From Bactericera cockerelli (lineage: Eukaryota; Arthropoda; Insecta; Hemiptera; Triozidae): a stretch of 64,000 bases of DNA. The notes beneath the pieces are model-generated. The model saw nothing but the letters and a program-made list of their open reading frames with translations, made no database searches and was not told the DNA's origin. Within the stretch, counting starts at the first letter, position 1. The number at the start of each line of letters is the position of its first letter. The position numbers and the translations under genes were made by a program. Location: NCBI GenBank assembly GCA_024516035.1, contig CM044962.1, positions 1,774,864-1,838,863 on the forward strand. The letters run 5' to 3'. Positions 9,650 to 19,779 of the stretch are shown piece by piece.

Positions 9650-10155
9650 TTTGACATTTTCATGTCTTTGCTCTGGCACATAACCAAAATTATGTGACGA
9701 AATTATGTAACGAAATTATGTAACGATATTATGTAACGATATTATGTAACGATATTATGTAACGATATTATGTAACGATATTATGTAACGATATTATGTA
9801 ACGAAATTATGTAACGATATTATGTAACGATATTATGTAACGATATTATGTAACGAAATATTAAATTATAAAAAGAGAGAAGAGAAAAAGTATGTGTCAT
9901 GCGCACAATAACGAAATATTAAATTATAAAAAGAGAGAAGAGAAAAAGTATGTGTCATGCGCACAATACGAAATTTGGTCAGTTAAGTTTTAGACCTTGA
10001 ATAGTAAAGATGAAAATGTCCCAATGGTTGCAGACTCGTATGCAAGCGTTTTGACATTTTCATGTCTTTGCTCTGGCACATAACCAAAATTATGTGACGA
10101 AATTATGTAACGAAATTATGTAACGATATTATGTAACGATATTATGTAACGATAT
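9650..10155 (+). repeat. 13-bp tandem array with segmental duplication
   Basis: The unit is GATATTATGTAAC (variant GAAATTATGTAAC), about 13 copies at 9695-9858 and about 5 at 10095-10155. Both arrays follow the same leader (TTGACATTTTCATGTCTTTG). Between them a 57-bp unit containing AAGAGAGAAGAGAAAAAGTA is duplicated at 9856 and 9911. Confidence 0.95.
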
Positions 10156-10159
10156 TTCT

Positions 10160-10575
10160 TTACCTCATGCGGTGGCGGATAACTAAACATCTTTAATTTT
10201 CAGGTCTGTACCAAATTTTATATTACTACATAATAAGTAGAAAATAAGGAAAGTAAAAGAGGAAGCAAACACAAAAATAATTAAGAGGTAATTATCTAAA
10301 AAGTAAAAATATTATTTTAGAAGAATTAAATATCCCGCTCCTTCGCGAGAAAGAAATTACTACAGATCAGGCACTGACTTTCAAATCAGCTGATGGTCCC
10401 TCTTGGACGCAAGTTTTGAAACATCGGGTTCCTTCTATGTCTATGTTATGATCTCAGTGGATTTGACGGTAATGAATACTTCTCACTCTCTGAACTCTCT
10501 CAGAGCAAAAAACGCGAAAGCCACTCAATCATCTGTTTCTCCGCAATTGTACGTTTTAAAGGTAATTCTGAAATT
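10160..10575. other. No feature recognised
   Basis: AT-rich. The open frame from 10403 runs into family N sequence and has no recognisable domain. Confidence 0.4.
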
Positions 10576-10679
10576 AAATACAGGGTCCGCCAAAAAAAAT
10601 TTATCAACTTCAATCTTTGCGTTGTATAATAATAATAATAATCTTTCTTTAGGAATATCAACTTCCTTTCGAACTTTAT

Positions 10680-10858
10680 TGATTATTATTATTATTAAAT
10701 GCTTTATTAGATACAAAGACATATATATTATGTACAGTACAAATAATTATTATAAAAAAAAGGAAACAATATTAACAATAAAATGGAAAGAAATAGATAT
10801 GTCCTAACTAAAGGGCGGGGTTATTGCCTATGGCAATTTCTTCCACCCAATCCTTATT
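10680..10858 (-). repeat. Family N copy with (AAT)n tail
   Basis: In minus sense: GGATTGGGTGGAAGAAATTG, CCATAGGCAATAACCCCGCC, TTTAGTTAGGACATA, an AT-rich body, an AATAAAG polyadenylation-like word and a terminal AAT run (10681-10697). The structure is that of a LINE 3' end or a short SINE. Confidence 0.8.
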
Positions 10859-11193
10859 ATGATATTCATAATCTCTTGATTATGAAATTCCATCTCGTCA
10901 GTCTCTTTCAGCCAACCTTTAGGTAAATATCAACAAAAAAAAATCCAAATGTCAAAAAAATGAACTGCTTAATATAAATGGTTCAAAACTGCAGCTTCAG
11001 CATGATTTTTTCTACAATGGGATCAGGAAACAGAGTACCAATTATAGAAATCAGAATAACATTTATAGTTATATTCACCTCTCACGTTTTGAAAATCACA
11101 TCACAGAGATGTTGAGCTCAAATCCGAGTCTATGAGTTGAGATCTTGGAAGTTCTTTCAAGTTTTGTTTCCATTTTCAAGAATTTCAAATTTG

Positions 11194-11265
11194 GATAAGT
11201 TGGTAAACTTATCGGTAAACTTACCAAACGCGATAAGTTGGTAAACTTATCGTGTTTACCAACGG
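11194..11265. repeat. Repeated self-complementary 20-mer
   Basis: GATAAGTTGGTAAACTTATC, nearly palindromic, occurs at 11194-11213 and 11232-11251. Partial copies of GGTAAACTTACC and its complement lie around them. Confidence 0.85.
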
Positions 11266-11489
11266 GGAAAGCATTGATCTTCAGGTCGGATGGCATTTTT
11301 TTAGAGGTCATTTTCCTTTACAGAGAAAATCTGATGTACTCGACTTGAAAATCACTCTCTTGTAAGTATACAGGATTCTTTTAAAAAGAGGTTATTTTCT
11401 TTTTAAGAGAGGGGAATTTGACCTGGCCATTGTTCTCTTCTATCCATTGTTCCCGGTTCGATTGTGCACTGCATCACCTGATTATACAC

Positions 11490-11643
11490 TCCACTTACTG
11501 CAAAGTTAGTGTACTTACTGACATAATATATTATAGACACTGCATAACTACAGGTACAGGTTAAGTGTACTGAAATAATTCATTTTCTACAGAGTAAGTC
11601 TACTGAATTAATTCACTTATTGCGCAGTAAGTCTACTGAAATA
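11490..11643 (+). repeat. Short direct repeats beside pseudo-exon
   Basis: ATTCACTTATTGC and AGTAAGTCTACTGAA words recur three to four times between 11555 and 11660. They are variants of the exon B donor-side sequence (ATTCACTTACTGCAGAG). Confidence 0.7.
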
Positions 11644-11775
11644 ATTCACTTATTGCAAAGTTTGATATCCTTCAGATTGGACACCTCGAGGTATGTATAA
11701 TTATTGTATAGTATATGTATGTACTATATACGTGGAGTCGCAGATGTTGAAGCAAGTTGTTGTTGTAGCCATCTT
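11644..11775 (-). pseudogene. Decayed partial duplicate of receptor exon B
   Basis: 11644-11691 aligns with 13682-13729, the 3' end of exon B plus its splice donor, with few differences; for example AGATTGGACACCTCGA is shared with one change. A gap of about 58 bp of AT-rich sequence follows, and then AGATGTTGAAG at about 11751 resumes the match. The donor GT is altered (TTATTGC versus TTACTGC) and the frame is broken, so this copy cannot code. Confidence 0.7.
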
Positions 11776-11984
11776 GGGGGAGGGATGGTCTCTATTCAAC
11801 TTTAGTTGAAAAGTTTGACTTGTTCTGAAGCACATGTTTCTATGTGCGATCAACCATAATGAGGGCTGTTTTTCAAAGCGAATAAACCCTTGGGAACTAC
11901 AAGCTAGCCTTGCCTGTCAGAGTTGCTACTCTAGTCTTTGTTTTTAGTCTATTATCGCGACACTGGTCTTGTTCCTGTTTAACA

Positions 11985-12680
11985 TGATGGTATTCATGCG
12001 GCTAGCCAAGTTTTTCACCGACATAATGAATATAGGACAGATACAAAATAAGCTCAAAAAAGCTAAAATAAGTCCATTATCAAAGTCTGGAAAAGATGCT
12101 GATCAACCCGGAAGTTACAGACCTATTGCTCTTCTCAAGTTACTGGAAAGAGCCCTCTATAACAGGATAAATGAACACATCTATGCAGTTCTTCCAATTT
12201 AACATTTCAGACCAGGTCAAAGCTATGTAGATCAGGTGCTTTCTCTCTAATCACATTGAAGCCAGGTTTCAACTGAAAATATAAGTATCAGTGCCATTTA
12301 TTGATCTTTCGGTAGCTTACGATACTGTTTGGAGTGTTTGGGGAGAGAGGCTGATTAAAATTGTCAAAGTGATTCCATGCAGGAAAGCAGCACAGTTTTT
12401 GAACAAAATGATGTCAAACCGAAATTTCAAAGTAATCATGGGTGATTCCATCAGCAACACCAAGAAATTAAACTAAACCTGATAACAATTCTAGGAAATT
12501 TGGATATGCTAATGATTGGGCTTTAATAATGAGAAATAATAATATCCCTGAAGCTGAAAATCTACATTCTGAAGACCTCTCAAAGTTCAGCCAGTACTTC
12601 GGTCAATGGCGACTCAAACACAATACCAACAAAACCGAATTATCCTGCATTCATCTCAGCAGTCCTTTTGGTTGCCACCT
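11985..12680 (+). pseudogene. Decayed LINE reverse transcriptase
   Basis: The first piece (to 12202) carries KISPLSKSGKDADQPGSYRP followed by IALLKLLERALYNRI, the RT region around the NYRPI motif. The second (12291-12476) has FIDLSVAYDTVW and MMSNRNFKVIMGDSIS. The segment that should hold the QGSVL motif is missing. The third (about 12495-12665) has the catalytic box mutated to YAND within FGYANDWALIM, then WRLKHNTNKTELSCIHLSS. This is a jockey/CR1-like non-LTR RT, dead through stops, a deletion and loss of an active-site aspartate. Confidence 0.8.
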
Positions 12681-12713
12681 TTTTGTAATATACCTCGACC
12701 AAATCTGAGAAGA

Positions 12714-12900
12714 ATTGAATTGAATTGAATTGAATACTTTTATTTATTTGTACAAGAATAATATTATAAAAAATACATCTCCTATAAGCTAAGTCTAACT
12801 TCTGAGGAGAAGAGAAAAAAATGCCCTTCTCAGAGAGTATGAGATCAAAATAAATGAAATCTTTGGAATTCGCTCTGACATGGAAGATGTTCATTGTCCA
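12714..12900 (-). repeat. LINE-type 3' tail with (ATTCA)n end
   Basis: On the minus strand an A/T-rich 3' segment with AAATAAATAAAAG ends in ATTCAATTCAATTC pentamers (12714-12737). This looks like the 3' end of another non-LTR element inserted beside the dead RT. Confidence 0.6.
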
Positions 12901-12989
12901 GATACAGATTAAAAGATTGATTTCAAGGAATCCTCCGTTGTCCAAAGCCATTACTCCATACTTGGAAAATCTCAACCTGTCTGAAGCTT

Positions 12990-13385
12990 AGAAAGAGACT
13001 TGGAAGAAATATTGTCCAGCACAATTCAAACAATTGATACTCAACTCTCAGGATTTGATGATAAACTGAAAGTATGGGTATTTGGGTAACTCTAATCCAA
13101 ATGAGACCCAATACATGGAAATGTGCTTATTCTCAGGATATACAGGGTGTTTGGATGGTTTTGTTTATTCATTAGAAATTAGAAAATGCTACGCCACAAT
13201 GGTGGTATTCATTACAGCTACAAAGCCCGGCTTAGATATGACATCTACAGTGTTGTTGTCAAGGTGAAAGTTAATTGTCCAGCAAGGTTATGTTTCATGA
13301 TTCGGGCCTAAGAAGAATTTATTGTAGGGTAAGATTAAGTTGATGAAATTAAAAAGATAAGCTGAGATAAAAAAGATTGGGAACT
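12990..13385. other. No clear feature
   Basis: Possibly further decayed LINE sequence. A lone foldback-type end (TACAGGGTGTTTGGATGG) lies at about 13140. No reliable frame. Confidence 0.4.
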
Positions 13386-13388
13386 CAC

Positions 13389-13470
13389 GATATTGTTTCT
13401 AAGAAGAAGATCACAACCACCACTCCGACTGCAACAACAACAACACCAACGGATCTGTCGCTTTCAAAAA
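13389..13470 (-). other. Possible small exon, doubtful
   Basis: On the minus strand an AG acceptor at 13472-13471 and a GTGAGT donor at 13388-13383 bound 82 bp. Joined to exon B (phase 1) it would read 26 residues including VGVVVVAVGVVVVIFF, hydrophobic but without the CWxP motif expected in TM6. A GTT/GTG simple repeat explains the hydrophobicity equally well. Confidence 0.15.
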
Positions 13471-13691
13471 CTTGATAAAAGATGACCGTTGGTGTAGGTA
13501 GCAGCTGATTTGATTACATACACGTGCACATTACATACACGTGGATGTTATAAGGCGTATCAAACATTTATCGACTGTCATTTTAGAGAACAGACGGTCA
13601 TCCTCTAGATGTTAAAGTAGGAAAATTTGCTTATGAAACCGTGCATTGGTAGAATCATTATTAATATTATTACTGGAAATGATTCACTTAC

Positions 13692-13899
13692 TGCAGAGTT
13701 TGATCCCCTTCCGATTGGACACCTCGATGTAGATGTTGAAGTAGGAGAAAGCGATGATGCAGAGGGGGACGACATACATGATGGCGACGGTCAGATAGTT
13801 GTAGTAGCGCTCGTGAGCGTCCGTGGCGAAGGAGTTGAAGGAGACACACTGGGTGAAGTTGGGGTAGCCGGGAGGCGAGTCCACGTGGAAGATGTAGAA
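13692..13899 (-). CDS. AKH/ACP-type neuropeptide receptor, exon B (ECL2-TM5)
   Basis: An internal exon of 208 bp encoding 69 residues plus one base. The acceptor is CTGCTTTCAG before 13899; the donor is GTAAGT after 13692 (phase 1). The protein begins FYIFHV and continues through NFTQCVSFNSF, where Cys18 should pair with the TM3 cysteine and NFT is a possible glycosylation site. It then forms TM5 (about residues 36-56, with Pro45 and FSY). FHV....QCV.FNSF followed by a YxxPL TM5 is characteristic of insect AKH, ACP and corazonin receptors. The phase-0 acceptor fits exon A, 42 kb upstream. Its GC content is far higher than the flanks. TM6 and TM7 exons are not visible and presumably lie left of the window. 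Which of the three receptor types it is cannot be settled from these two exons, although the exon A TM3 sequence argues against corazonin. Confidence 0.85.
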
Positions 13900-13964
13900 C
13901 TGAAAGCAGAGCAGTTGTCGGTCGATTCATTATTTGCCACATTGTGTCGATTCATGTGGAAGTG

Positions 13965-14130
13965 ATTGCCACAGGCAATAACCCCGCCCTTTAGGTAGGA
14001 CATTATTGTTATTTTCTTTTTTTACTTATTTCTTTTGTCATTTGTTTGTTTTTTCTTAATTTTATACTGTTACCATTGTACTCTGTCCTCCTAATATGTA
14101 TAGCATACTATAATAATAATAATAATATTA
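13965..14130 (+). repeat. Family N copy with (AAT)n tail
   Basis: Starts GTGATTGCCACAGGCAATAA, then CCCCGCCCTTTAGGTAGGAC, and ends in AATAATAATAATATTATT. It lies only about 65 bp upstream of exon B inside the large intron. Confidence 0.75.
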
Positions 14131-14144
14131 TTACACACTTACAC

Positions 14145-14362
14145 CGACCTCAATAGCTTGATCGATAAGGCGGCGGACTTGTAACTTGAGGTCGGTGGTT
14201 CAAGTCCAGCAGTAAGCCCAAGACATATTATTATGTGGTAAAAATCCCAAATGGGAAGATAACATGTCATGAGTGTCATGACCCAGCTGGGTTTCGATCC
14301 CGCGACCACTGTAATCTCTGGATTCACAGAGTGCCGCCTTTACCACTGAGCTACCTTTACTA
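14145..14362. repeat. SINE C head fused to SINE D copy
   Basis: A plus-sense C head (ACCGACCTCAATAGCTTGAT ... GGTTCAAGTCC) is cut at about 14210 and abuts a minus-sense D copy (14205-14362). The D copy has the tRNA-like A-box TAGCTCAGTGGTAAAGGCGG and B-box GGGATCGAAACCC on the minus strand. Confidence 0.8.
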
Positions 14363-14364
14363 TA

Positions 14365-14760
14365 ATACTGTCGGCATAGGACTAAAGAGTCACTTTTTGC
14401 TGCCGTGCGCTCAGATACTATTATGCGTCATTAAAATAATGAAAATTCCAGCTCTTCTTTGTCTGATGTCTTTGTCAGAATTTCCTATCTATCACCTGGG
14501 GAGATGGCTTTCATCACCCGAGAAGTATTTTTCACTCCACCCCAAGTTTTTTCATCCATTATAAATAATAATATATGTATATATATAATGATATATGTAC
14601 ATATTAGCCGCTTTAACGCTGTCTATGTTGTGCCATTCACCAGACAGAACGCGTCCTACGCTCTGAAGCCCTAGGGCTAGAATTCCGCTAGCTTCATCAA
14701 GTGCTGAATTTTTTACCAACATCTGATTTTGTACTAAATATTCGTGTTCTACCTATGTAT
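14365..14760. other. No feature recognised
   Basis: Moderately AT-rich, with a short TATATA run near 14575-14600. Confidence 0.4.
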
Positions 14761-14774
14761 TAATATTTTTTACT

Positions 14775-14915
14775 GTATATCGAGACAGAGGGTATATTGA
14801 GACATACTGTGTATTAAGACATACTGTGTGTTGATAAATACTGTATAATATTGAGATATATAATTATACTGTATACCTAATATTGAGACATACTGTATAT
14901 TATTGAGGCTTACTA
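14775..14915 (+). repeat. Degenerate TTGAGACATACTGTAT repeats
   Basis: GAGACATACTGT and TACTGTATA words recur irregularly. Related words reappear at 15825-15850 and 16040-16085. Confidence 0.7.
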
Positions 14916-15007
14916 CGTATGCCAACCTCAGCCATGAGGTTGAACAGTGCCGATATAATTGTACACTTGTTTTAGTTTTTCTCAAAAATTAAATCCGTTC
15001 TCTAGAT

Positions 15008-15478
15008 CAGCGGTCGGCAACCTGGGGTCCGCGGACCACCGGGGGTCCGCGAGAGCTAAATTGGGGGTCCGCGAAGCCATTTCAGGATTTAAAAAAAAAA
15101 AAAAAGAAAAATGGCTCATGATCTCGAATCATAAATTGCATCCGCATGCAAGTCCAAACCTGAGTTTTCTCTTGTTTCTCCTCGGGAATCCCAATAATCC
15201 CAATTCATAGTGAATGTTTATTAAGTTTAGTTCTCCTTGATTTGTGCGTTAGGTAGGTAGTAGGTAGGTAAGTGAGTAATTTTCTTTTCGTTTTATTTTT
15301 ATTTTCGTTTTCTTGTTTCAATAAAGAACCAAATCCATTAAGAATCTTAATAACCATTTACATATCTACCTACTTTTCTTTCATACCACCCCCCCCACGC
15401 TTTTGTAATGTGGGGGTCCCTTAAAAAAAATCGAGATAAGCTAGGGGTCCGCGTAGTTCAAAAGGTTGCCGACCGCTG
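15008..15478. mobile_element. hAT MITE, 471 bp, perfect 8-bp TSD
   Basis: The terminal inverted repeat is CAGCGGTCGGCAACCT at both ends. CTCTAGAT flanks both sides (15000-15007 and 15479-15486). It has no transposase. A short TIR beginning CAG plus an 8-bp duplication is the hAT signature. The intact duplication suggests a fairly recent insertion. Confidence 0.93.
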
Positions 15479-15569
15479 CTCTAGATATTTCGAGTGGCTC
15501 CTTTTTTTTGGCGGACCTTGTATATACTGTATAATAATAATAATAATGCTTTTTCTTTGTGTTATTATG

Positions 15570-15832
15570 TCACAATTTTAGTGGGTAGCGCAGAATCATA
15601 GGACTTTACCACTTTAATTTACAACATCTTGTATTATTTTTTTGCCTAAGATTCTGCCACTGGTCGCTGCTTCACATTAAAGCAGCTACTCATTTTTCCT
15701 CACGAGGTATGAGTGGACCCCGAACATCCAAGTACAGAGCAGAAAAAATCCTCCCCCGCTGGGAATCGAACCCAGGTCACCATGTGTGCAATGCCTAGCG
15801 CGCTAACTCGCTCTGCCACAGTGACTACATAC
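15570..15832 (-). repeat. SINE family B copy, near full length
   Basis: In minus sense: the head ending GAGTTAGCGCGCTAGGCATT, B-box GGGTTCGATTCCC, body TGAGGAAAAATGAGTAGC and tail ACTAAAATTGTGACATAATA. Confidence 0.85.
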
Positions 15833-15854
15833 TGTATAATACTAAAACATATTT

Positions 15855-16045
15855 ATTTTTTATTTATTTAGAAACACTTTATTAGTAGAACATACAGACA
15901 AATTCAGACAAATAATGGGAAAAAGTAAATATAAAAATGACAATAATAATAATATAACACAAGAAAAAAAAAAATAAAATATTACATATGTCCTAACTAA
16001 AGGGCGGGGTTATTGCCTATGGCAATCTCTTCCACCCAACCCAAA
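15855..16045 (-). repeat. Family N copy
   Basis: Minus sense; the plus strand shows AACTAAAGGGCGGGGTTATT and TATTGCCTATGGCAATC. The (AAT)-like tail region is at 15945-15960. Confidence 0.75.
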
Positions 16046-16049
16046 ACAT

Positions 16050-16360
16050 ACTGTATAATACTGAGACATACTGTGCGTATTGAGAGAGAAAGTTTTTGAG
16101 AGTTCTTTGGGACATTAAACTTTCGGGAAACTTGATGTTCCACACGACGGCGATGGCCTTGCCTCCGTCAATTACATTAAGGAAATCAGCAAAAACACAT
16201 GGGATTCACAGTTTTTTGTACCCCGCCCCCTCTGATATCTGCCTTTCTGGGTGAGGATCCGTTTTCAGGGGGGGGGGGGGGGGCTTTTTTTGTGGGGTTC
16301 TGTCACAAAAAAGTAATCGTGTTTCCTTCAAGAACAAGCTGTTAAGATATTAAAGAAGTC
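16050..16360. other. No gene; G-run
   Basis: Contains a G17 run at 16268-16284. Nothing else was recognised. Confidence 0.4.
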
Positions 16361-16374
16361 GTAAATCTCTTTCT

Positions 16375-16404
16375 GTCTCTCTCTCTCTTTCTGTCTCTCT
16401 CTCA

Positions 16405-16469
<65 letters not shown>

Positions 16470-16470
16470 T
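16375..16470 (+). repeat. (CT)n microsatellite
   Basis: About 95 bp of CT with occasional TTCTGTCT interruptions. Confidence 0.95.
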
Positions 16471-16507
16471 CTAATAAGTTAAATTTAATAAGCTAGGCGG
16501 TAAATTA

Positions 16508-16640
16508 TAAATCAAAAGTTATCATATTTGTGTGAATCACTTTCGTGATAATATCACAACTACTCAAACTCGCTTTACTAAATCTACGCTCTTGAACCAC
16601 CGACGAGACGTCCGGGTTAAAAATCCGCCGCTTTAACACA
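16508..16640 (-). repeat. SINE family C copy, damaged head
   Basis: The tail (GTGAATCACTTTCGTGATAA reversed) and B-box side are present. The A-box region is shortened to AAATCCGCCGCTTTAA. Confidence 0.75.
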
Positions 16641-16679
16641 AATTAACACAAATATGATAACTTATGTCAAAAATAACCA

Positions 16680-16735
16680 ACCTCAACCATGAGGTTAAAC
16701 AACGTCGACCCTGCTTGAGCGGGATTAAGACAGAG
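16680..16735 (+). repeat. Short repeat CCATGAGGTTAAACAACG
   Basis: CCTCAACCATGAGGTTAAAC and CGACCCTGCTT recur at 20035-20080 and partly at 14925-14955. The class is unknown. Confidence 0.6.
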
Positions 16736-16814
16736 TACAAGAAGATATTGTTCTAATTTTGTACTTTAATTTTAATCATTACCTGTTTATACATATTAAA
16801 GCGTTAAATAGCAC

Positions 16815-17100
16815 TCACCGTGGCCGAGTGAGTTAGCGCGCTAGGCATTGCACGTACGGTGACCTGGGTTCGATCCCCAGCGGGGCAGGATTTTTTCTGC
16901 TCTGTACTTGGGAGTTCGGGGTCGACTCATACTTCGTGAGCAAAAATGAGTATAGCTGCTTTAATGTTAGCAGCGACCAGTTGCGGAATTATAGGCAAAT
17001 AAGATATTGGGATATTTAAGATACGGAAAGGTCCTATAATTTATTCTGCGCTACCCACTAAAATTGTGATATAATAACACAGAGAAACACATTATTATCA
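16815..17100 (+). repeat. SINE family B copy, full length
   Basis: CACCGTGGCCGAGTGAGTTA leads to A-box GCGCGCTAGG and B-box GGGTTCGATCCCC. The body has TGCTCTGTACTTGGGAG and AGCAGCGACCAGTTGC, and the tail CCACTAAAATTGTGATATAA. It is the best reference copy in the window. Confidence 0.9.
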
Positions 17101-17109
17101 TATATTTTC

Positions 17110-17499
17110 TCATTTATTTAAATGGTACATACATTATCTATGGGCTAATATAGCAAACATAGATTTGATCTAATTATTATTATAAAGAGTTAAATAATAA
17201 AATTATTCCATAATATATCTTACAAATCATAATTATGTACGTGGAACAAGGCACAGGTCGTAATCTGCATGTGCACCCACATACAGCTTGGTGGTGGAAA
17301 ATGCAGTGTTTTCTATAAGCTTTTAATATGCATTTCAAGCATTTCCTCGAAATATGTAAGCTTGATGCACTTATAGTATTCTCTCCCTAATGGAAATTCA
17401 CCACTTTGTTTTAAGCGCACTAACCATGAGCAAACTGCAAAAAAAAGTTTTCAAAAACTTTGTTTATTATATCTTTGCTGTGTGTACGTTGGACCGACA
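17110..17499. other. No feature recognised
   Basis: AT-rich spacer. Confidence 0.4.
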
Positions 17500-18155
17500 T
17501 TATTCCATTTTACTTCCGAGAAATTTCTAATATTAGAAATCGGAAGTATAGAGTTTCTTTTTTGTAAAAAAAATATTTTTTTGTAGGTTTTGTGTCCGTC
17601 TGTGTTGGTCTGTTAAAAATATTCCTTGTGACGCGCAAATCTCGGAAACTACTCAACGGATTTTGATGAAATTTCGCACACATAATATAGGAGATGTTCT
17701 GTAAATGGTCACATTTTAAATTCATCAAATTCGTACAATCGATTCATGGTGAAAGAGACCATGCGCCTGACCACTAACTTTTTACTTACGCTTATATCTC
17801 GTGAACGGTACATCCGATTTTGATGAAATTTTCTATGTACATGCATATTATTGTTTTACATAGGCTATTTATATTATTTTTTTAAAATTAATTATAATAT
17901 AACTCTGATATGTAAGAAAATGCGAAATTTTGGACAAAAAAGTCAAAAAATAAGGTTCACAATTTGCCAATTTTGTAGAATCTAGATCGTAGAAAAAATA
18001 GTATTCTACCATGAAAAACAAATTTGAAGGAAATCGGTTAAGCGGTTTTGGAGATACAAGTGATTTAGTATAAAATCTCAAAATTGGCACGTGTATACAA
18101 TGTGAAACAATCACGAGGAAGTATTGTGTCCATGATTGGCAGTGTTTTTTTATTA
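17500..18155 (+). repeat. Interspersed repeat family L, long copy
   Basis: Runs from TTACTTCCGAGAAATTTC, through ACGCGCAAATCTCGGAAACT and CGTGAACGGTACATCCGATT, to ACGAGGAAGTATTGTGTCCA. It is the same length and block order as 7530-8190. Confidence 0.8.
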
Positions 18156-19010
18156 TTCCATTGAAACAATGTTTGAATCATAATTATGTTTATTTTAAAT
18201 TTTTTGTTTATCAAATAATTAAAAAAAACTATACAATGAGACAAAGCCCTTGTTTTTTTTCTCGAAAAAATAGAATAATGAAAAATATTTCAGTTGTATA
18301 TTGTGACGGGATACACAATAAATTATTGAGGTTAGAAAAATACTTTGTTTATGCGCCCTGAGGTGGTTTGGGAAAAGAGAGTCTTTTTTTTAGCAGCAAT
18401 TCAAAAAATTCAATGCCAGTTATGGATGCAATACTCCCTCGTGCATGTTTCAAACTATACATACCTACTTGGCAATTAGAATAAATTAAAAACATACATT
18501 GCCAATTACAGAGACGATCCTTTCTCGGCAATAAAAAGTTCATTTGGACACATTAAACAATAGACACAGTACTATGTGTACAATAAAATAAGATTTAATT
18601 TTAATTTAACTAACGGGAACTACAAATTTTTCACAATTTTGCTATCTTATTCTAATCTAAATAAAACTTAGGTCTAATAAAATAAAATAATATCTAAAAC
18701 TAAGGTCTAACAAAAAAATTACTTAGAGGTTGGCTCTACGCATTGTGGTCCCGCGGATGGAAACAAGGTCCTGTTTTGTTTTGTTTTTTAGTGATGTAGG
18801 AGTCTCATGAAGAACATTAATATTGTAAGGAGGATTTGCTAAGATGTTGCATAATGTCATGCATCTATTTAATGGACTATTCTGATACACCGAAGATCTG
18901 ATAGGAAACCGAGATATGGTTTCTAGCCACATGATACACACGCTACGATTACGAGACTAACAGTCTAACACCCAACTCAACCGCCAATATCTTACATATT
19001 ATTATTTTTT
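18156..19010. other. No gene recognised
   Basis: AT-rich. The short open frames at 18161-18361, 18349-18543 and 18723-18941 show no domain. GTACAATAAAATAAGATT at about 18580 could be a retroposon 3' end. Confidence 0.35.
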
Positions 19011-19011
19011 T

Positions 19012-19265
19012 TTTTAAAGTGGGGTTTAACGTCGCTTTCAACTGCCATGGTCATATCACGACGGGGGTTTTACCCTCCATTCGCAGGAAACTCACAAACC
19101 TGCTACTCACATTGACCTCACCCAGCCTGAGTGGGGCCGGGAAAAGCCAGCGTCACGAGAATTAGAATTTGAATGGTCACCCATCCAAGTCTTAACCTCG
19201 CTGGATGTCACTTAACTTCGGTGTTCTGAAGGGAACCGGTGTATTCAACATGCCATCGACGCTGG
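19012..19265 (-). repeat. 5S rRNA-derived SINE, best 5' end
   Basis: In minus sense: GCCAGCGTCGATGGC ..., CACCGAAGTTAAGTGACATC, GGTTAAGACTTGGATGGGTG, then ACC. This follows arthropod 5S rRNA through all three internal promoter boxes. The body continues with GGCCCCACTCAGGCTGGGTG and an A-rich end. Confidence 0.9.
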
Positions 19266-19317
19266 CTACATATTATTTTAATAATTTTATTATTATTAAA
19301 TTATTCATTTACATATA

Positions 19318-19762
19318 TACAGGGTGGTCCAGAAAGTTTGCACCAAAATGATAGGGGTAATAAAAGAGACCATTTCCAACAAAAATATTCCCGGACATTT
19401 TCCTTTATTTTTTGTCGTTTTCAAAATGGCGTCCAAAACGTGTGTTTTTCAAATATGTGCCTTCAGAACCTTGACAGCCTAAATGAGCATGATCATTAAA
19501 ACATTGAACGGGTTAATTTAACTTATTTTAATTAAAATTTTATTCTCAATTCAAAAATGCAATCCGTTTTTTTCTAGGTGGTACAGAAAAAAATAAAAAA
19601 ATCAAAAGCCAAACCAAAGTTGGAATATTTAAAAACACACGTTTTGGCCGCCATTTTGAAAACGACAAAAAATAAAGGAAAATGTCCGGGAATATTTTTG
19701 TTGGAAATGGTCTCTTTTATTACCCCTATCATTTTGGTGCAAACTTTCTGGACCACCCTGTA
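19318..19762. mobile_element. Long-inverted-repeat element, 445 bp
   Basis: TACAGGGTGGTCCAGAAAGT opens an arm of about 133 bp whose complement closes the element at 19630-19762. The spacer is about 175 bp. Ends at TA suggest a Tc1/mariner-like target. No transposase. The overlapping open frames on both strands are mirror artefacts. Confidence 0.88.
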
Positions 19763-19779
19763 TAGGGACATAGGAAACA

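Noticed and set aside
13684..14003. Plus-strand and shifted minus-strand frames over exon B (112, 84 and 70 codons)
   Set aside because: Shadows of the real receptor exon; only the frame with QCV and the TM5 motif matches a family, and its splice sites agree.
10579..15529. Inverted words TACAGGGTCCGCCAAAAAAA at 10579 and its complement ending near 15529, as if bounding a 5-kb element that includes exon B
   Set aside because: Similarity stops after about 20 bp and several independent insertions lie between; more likely two solo ends of one foldback family.
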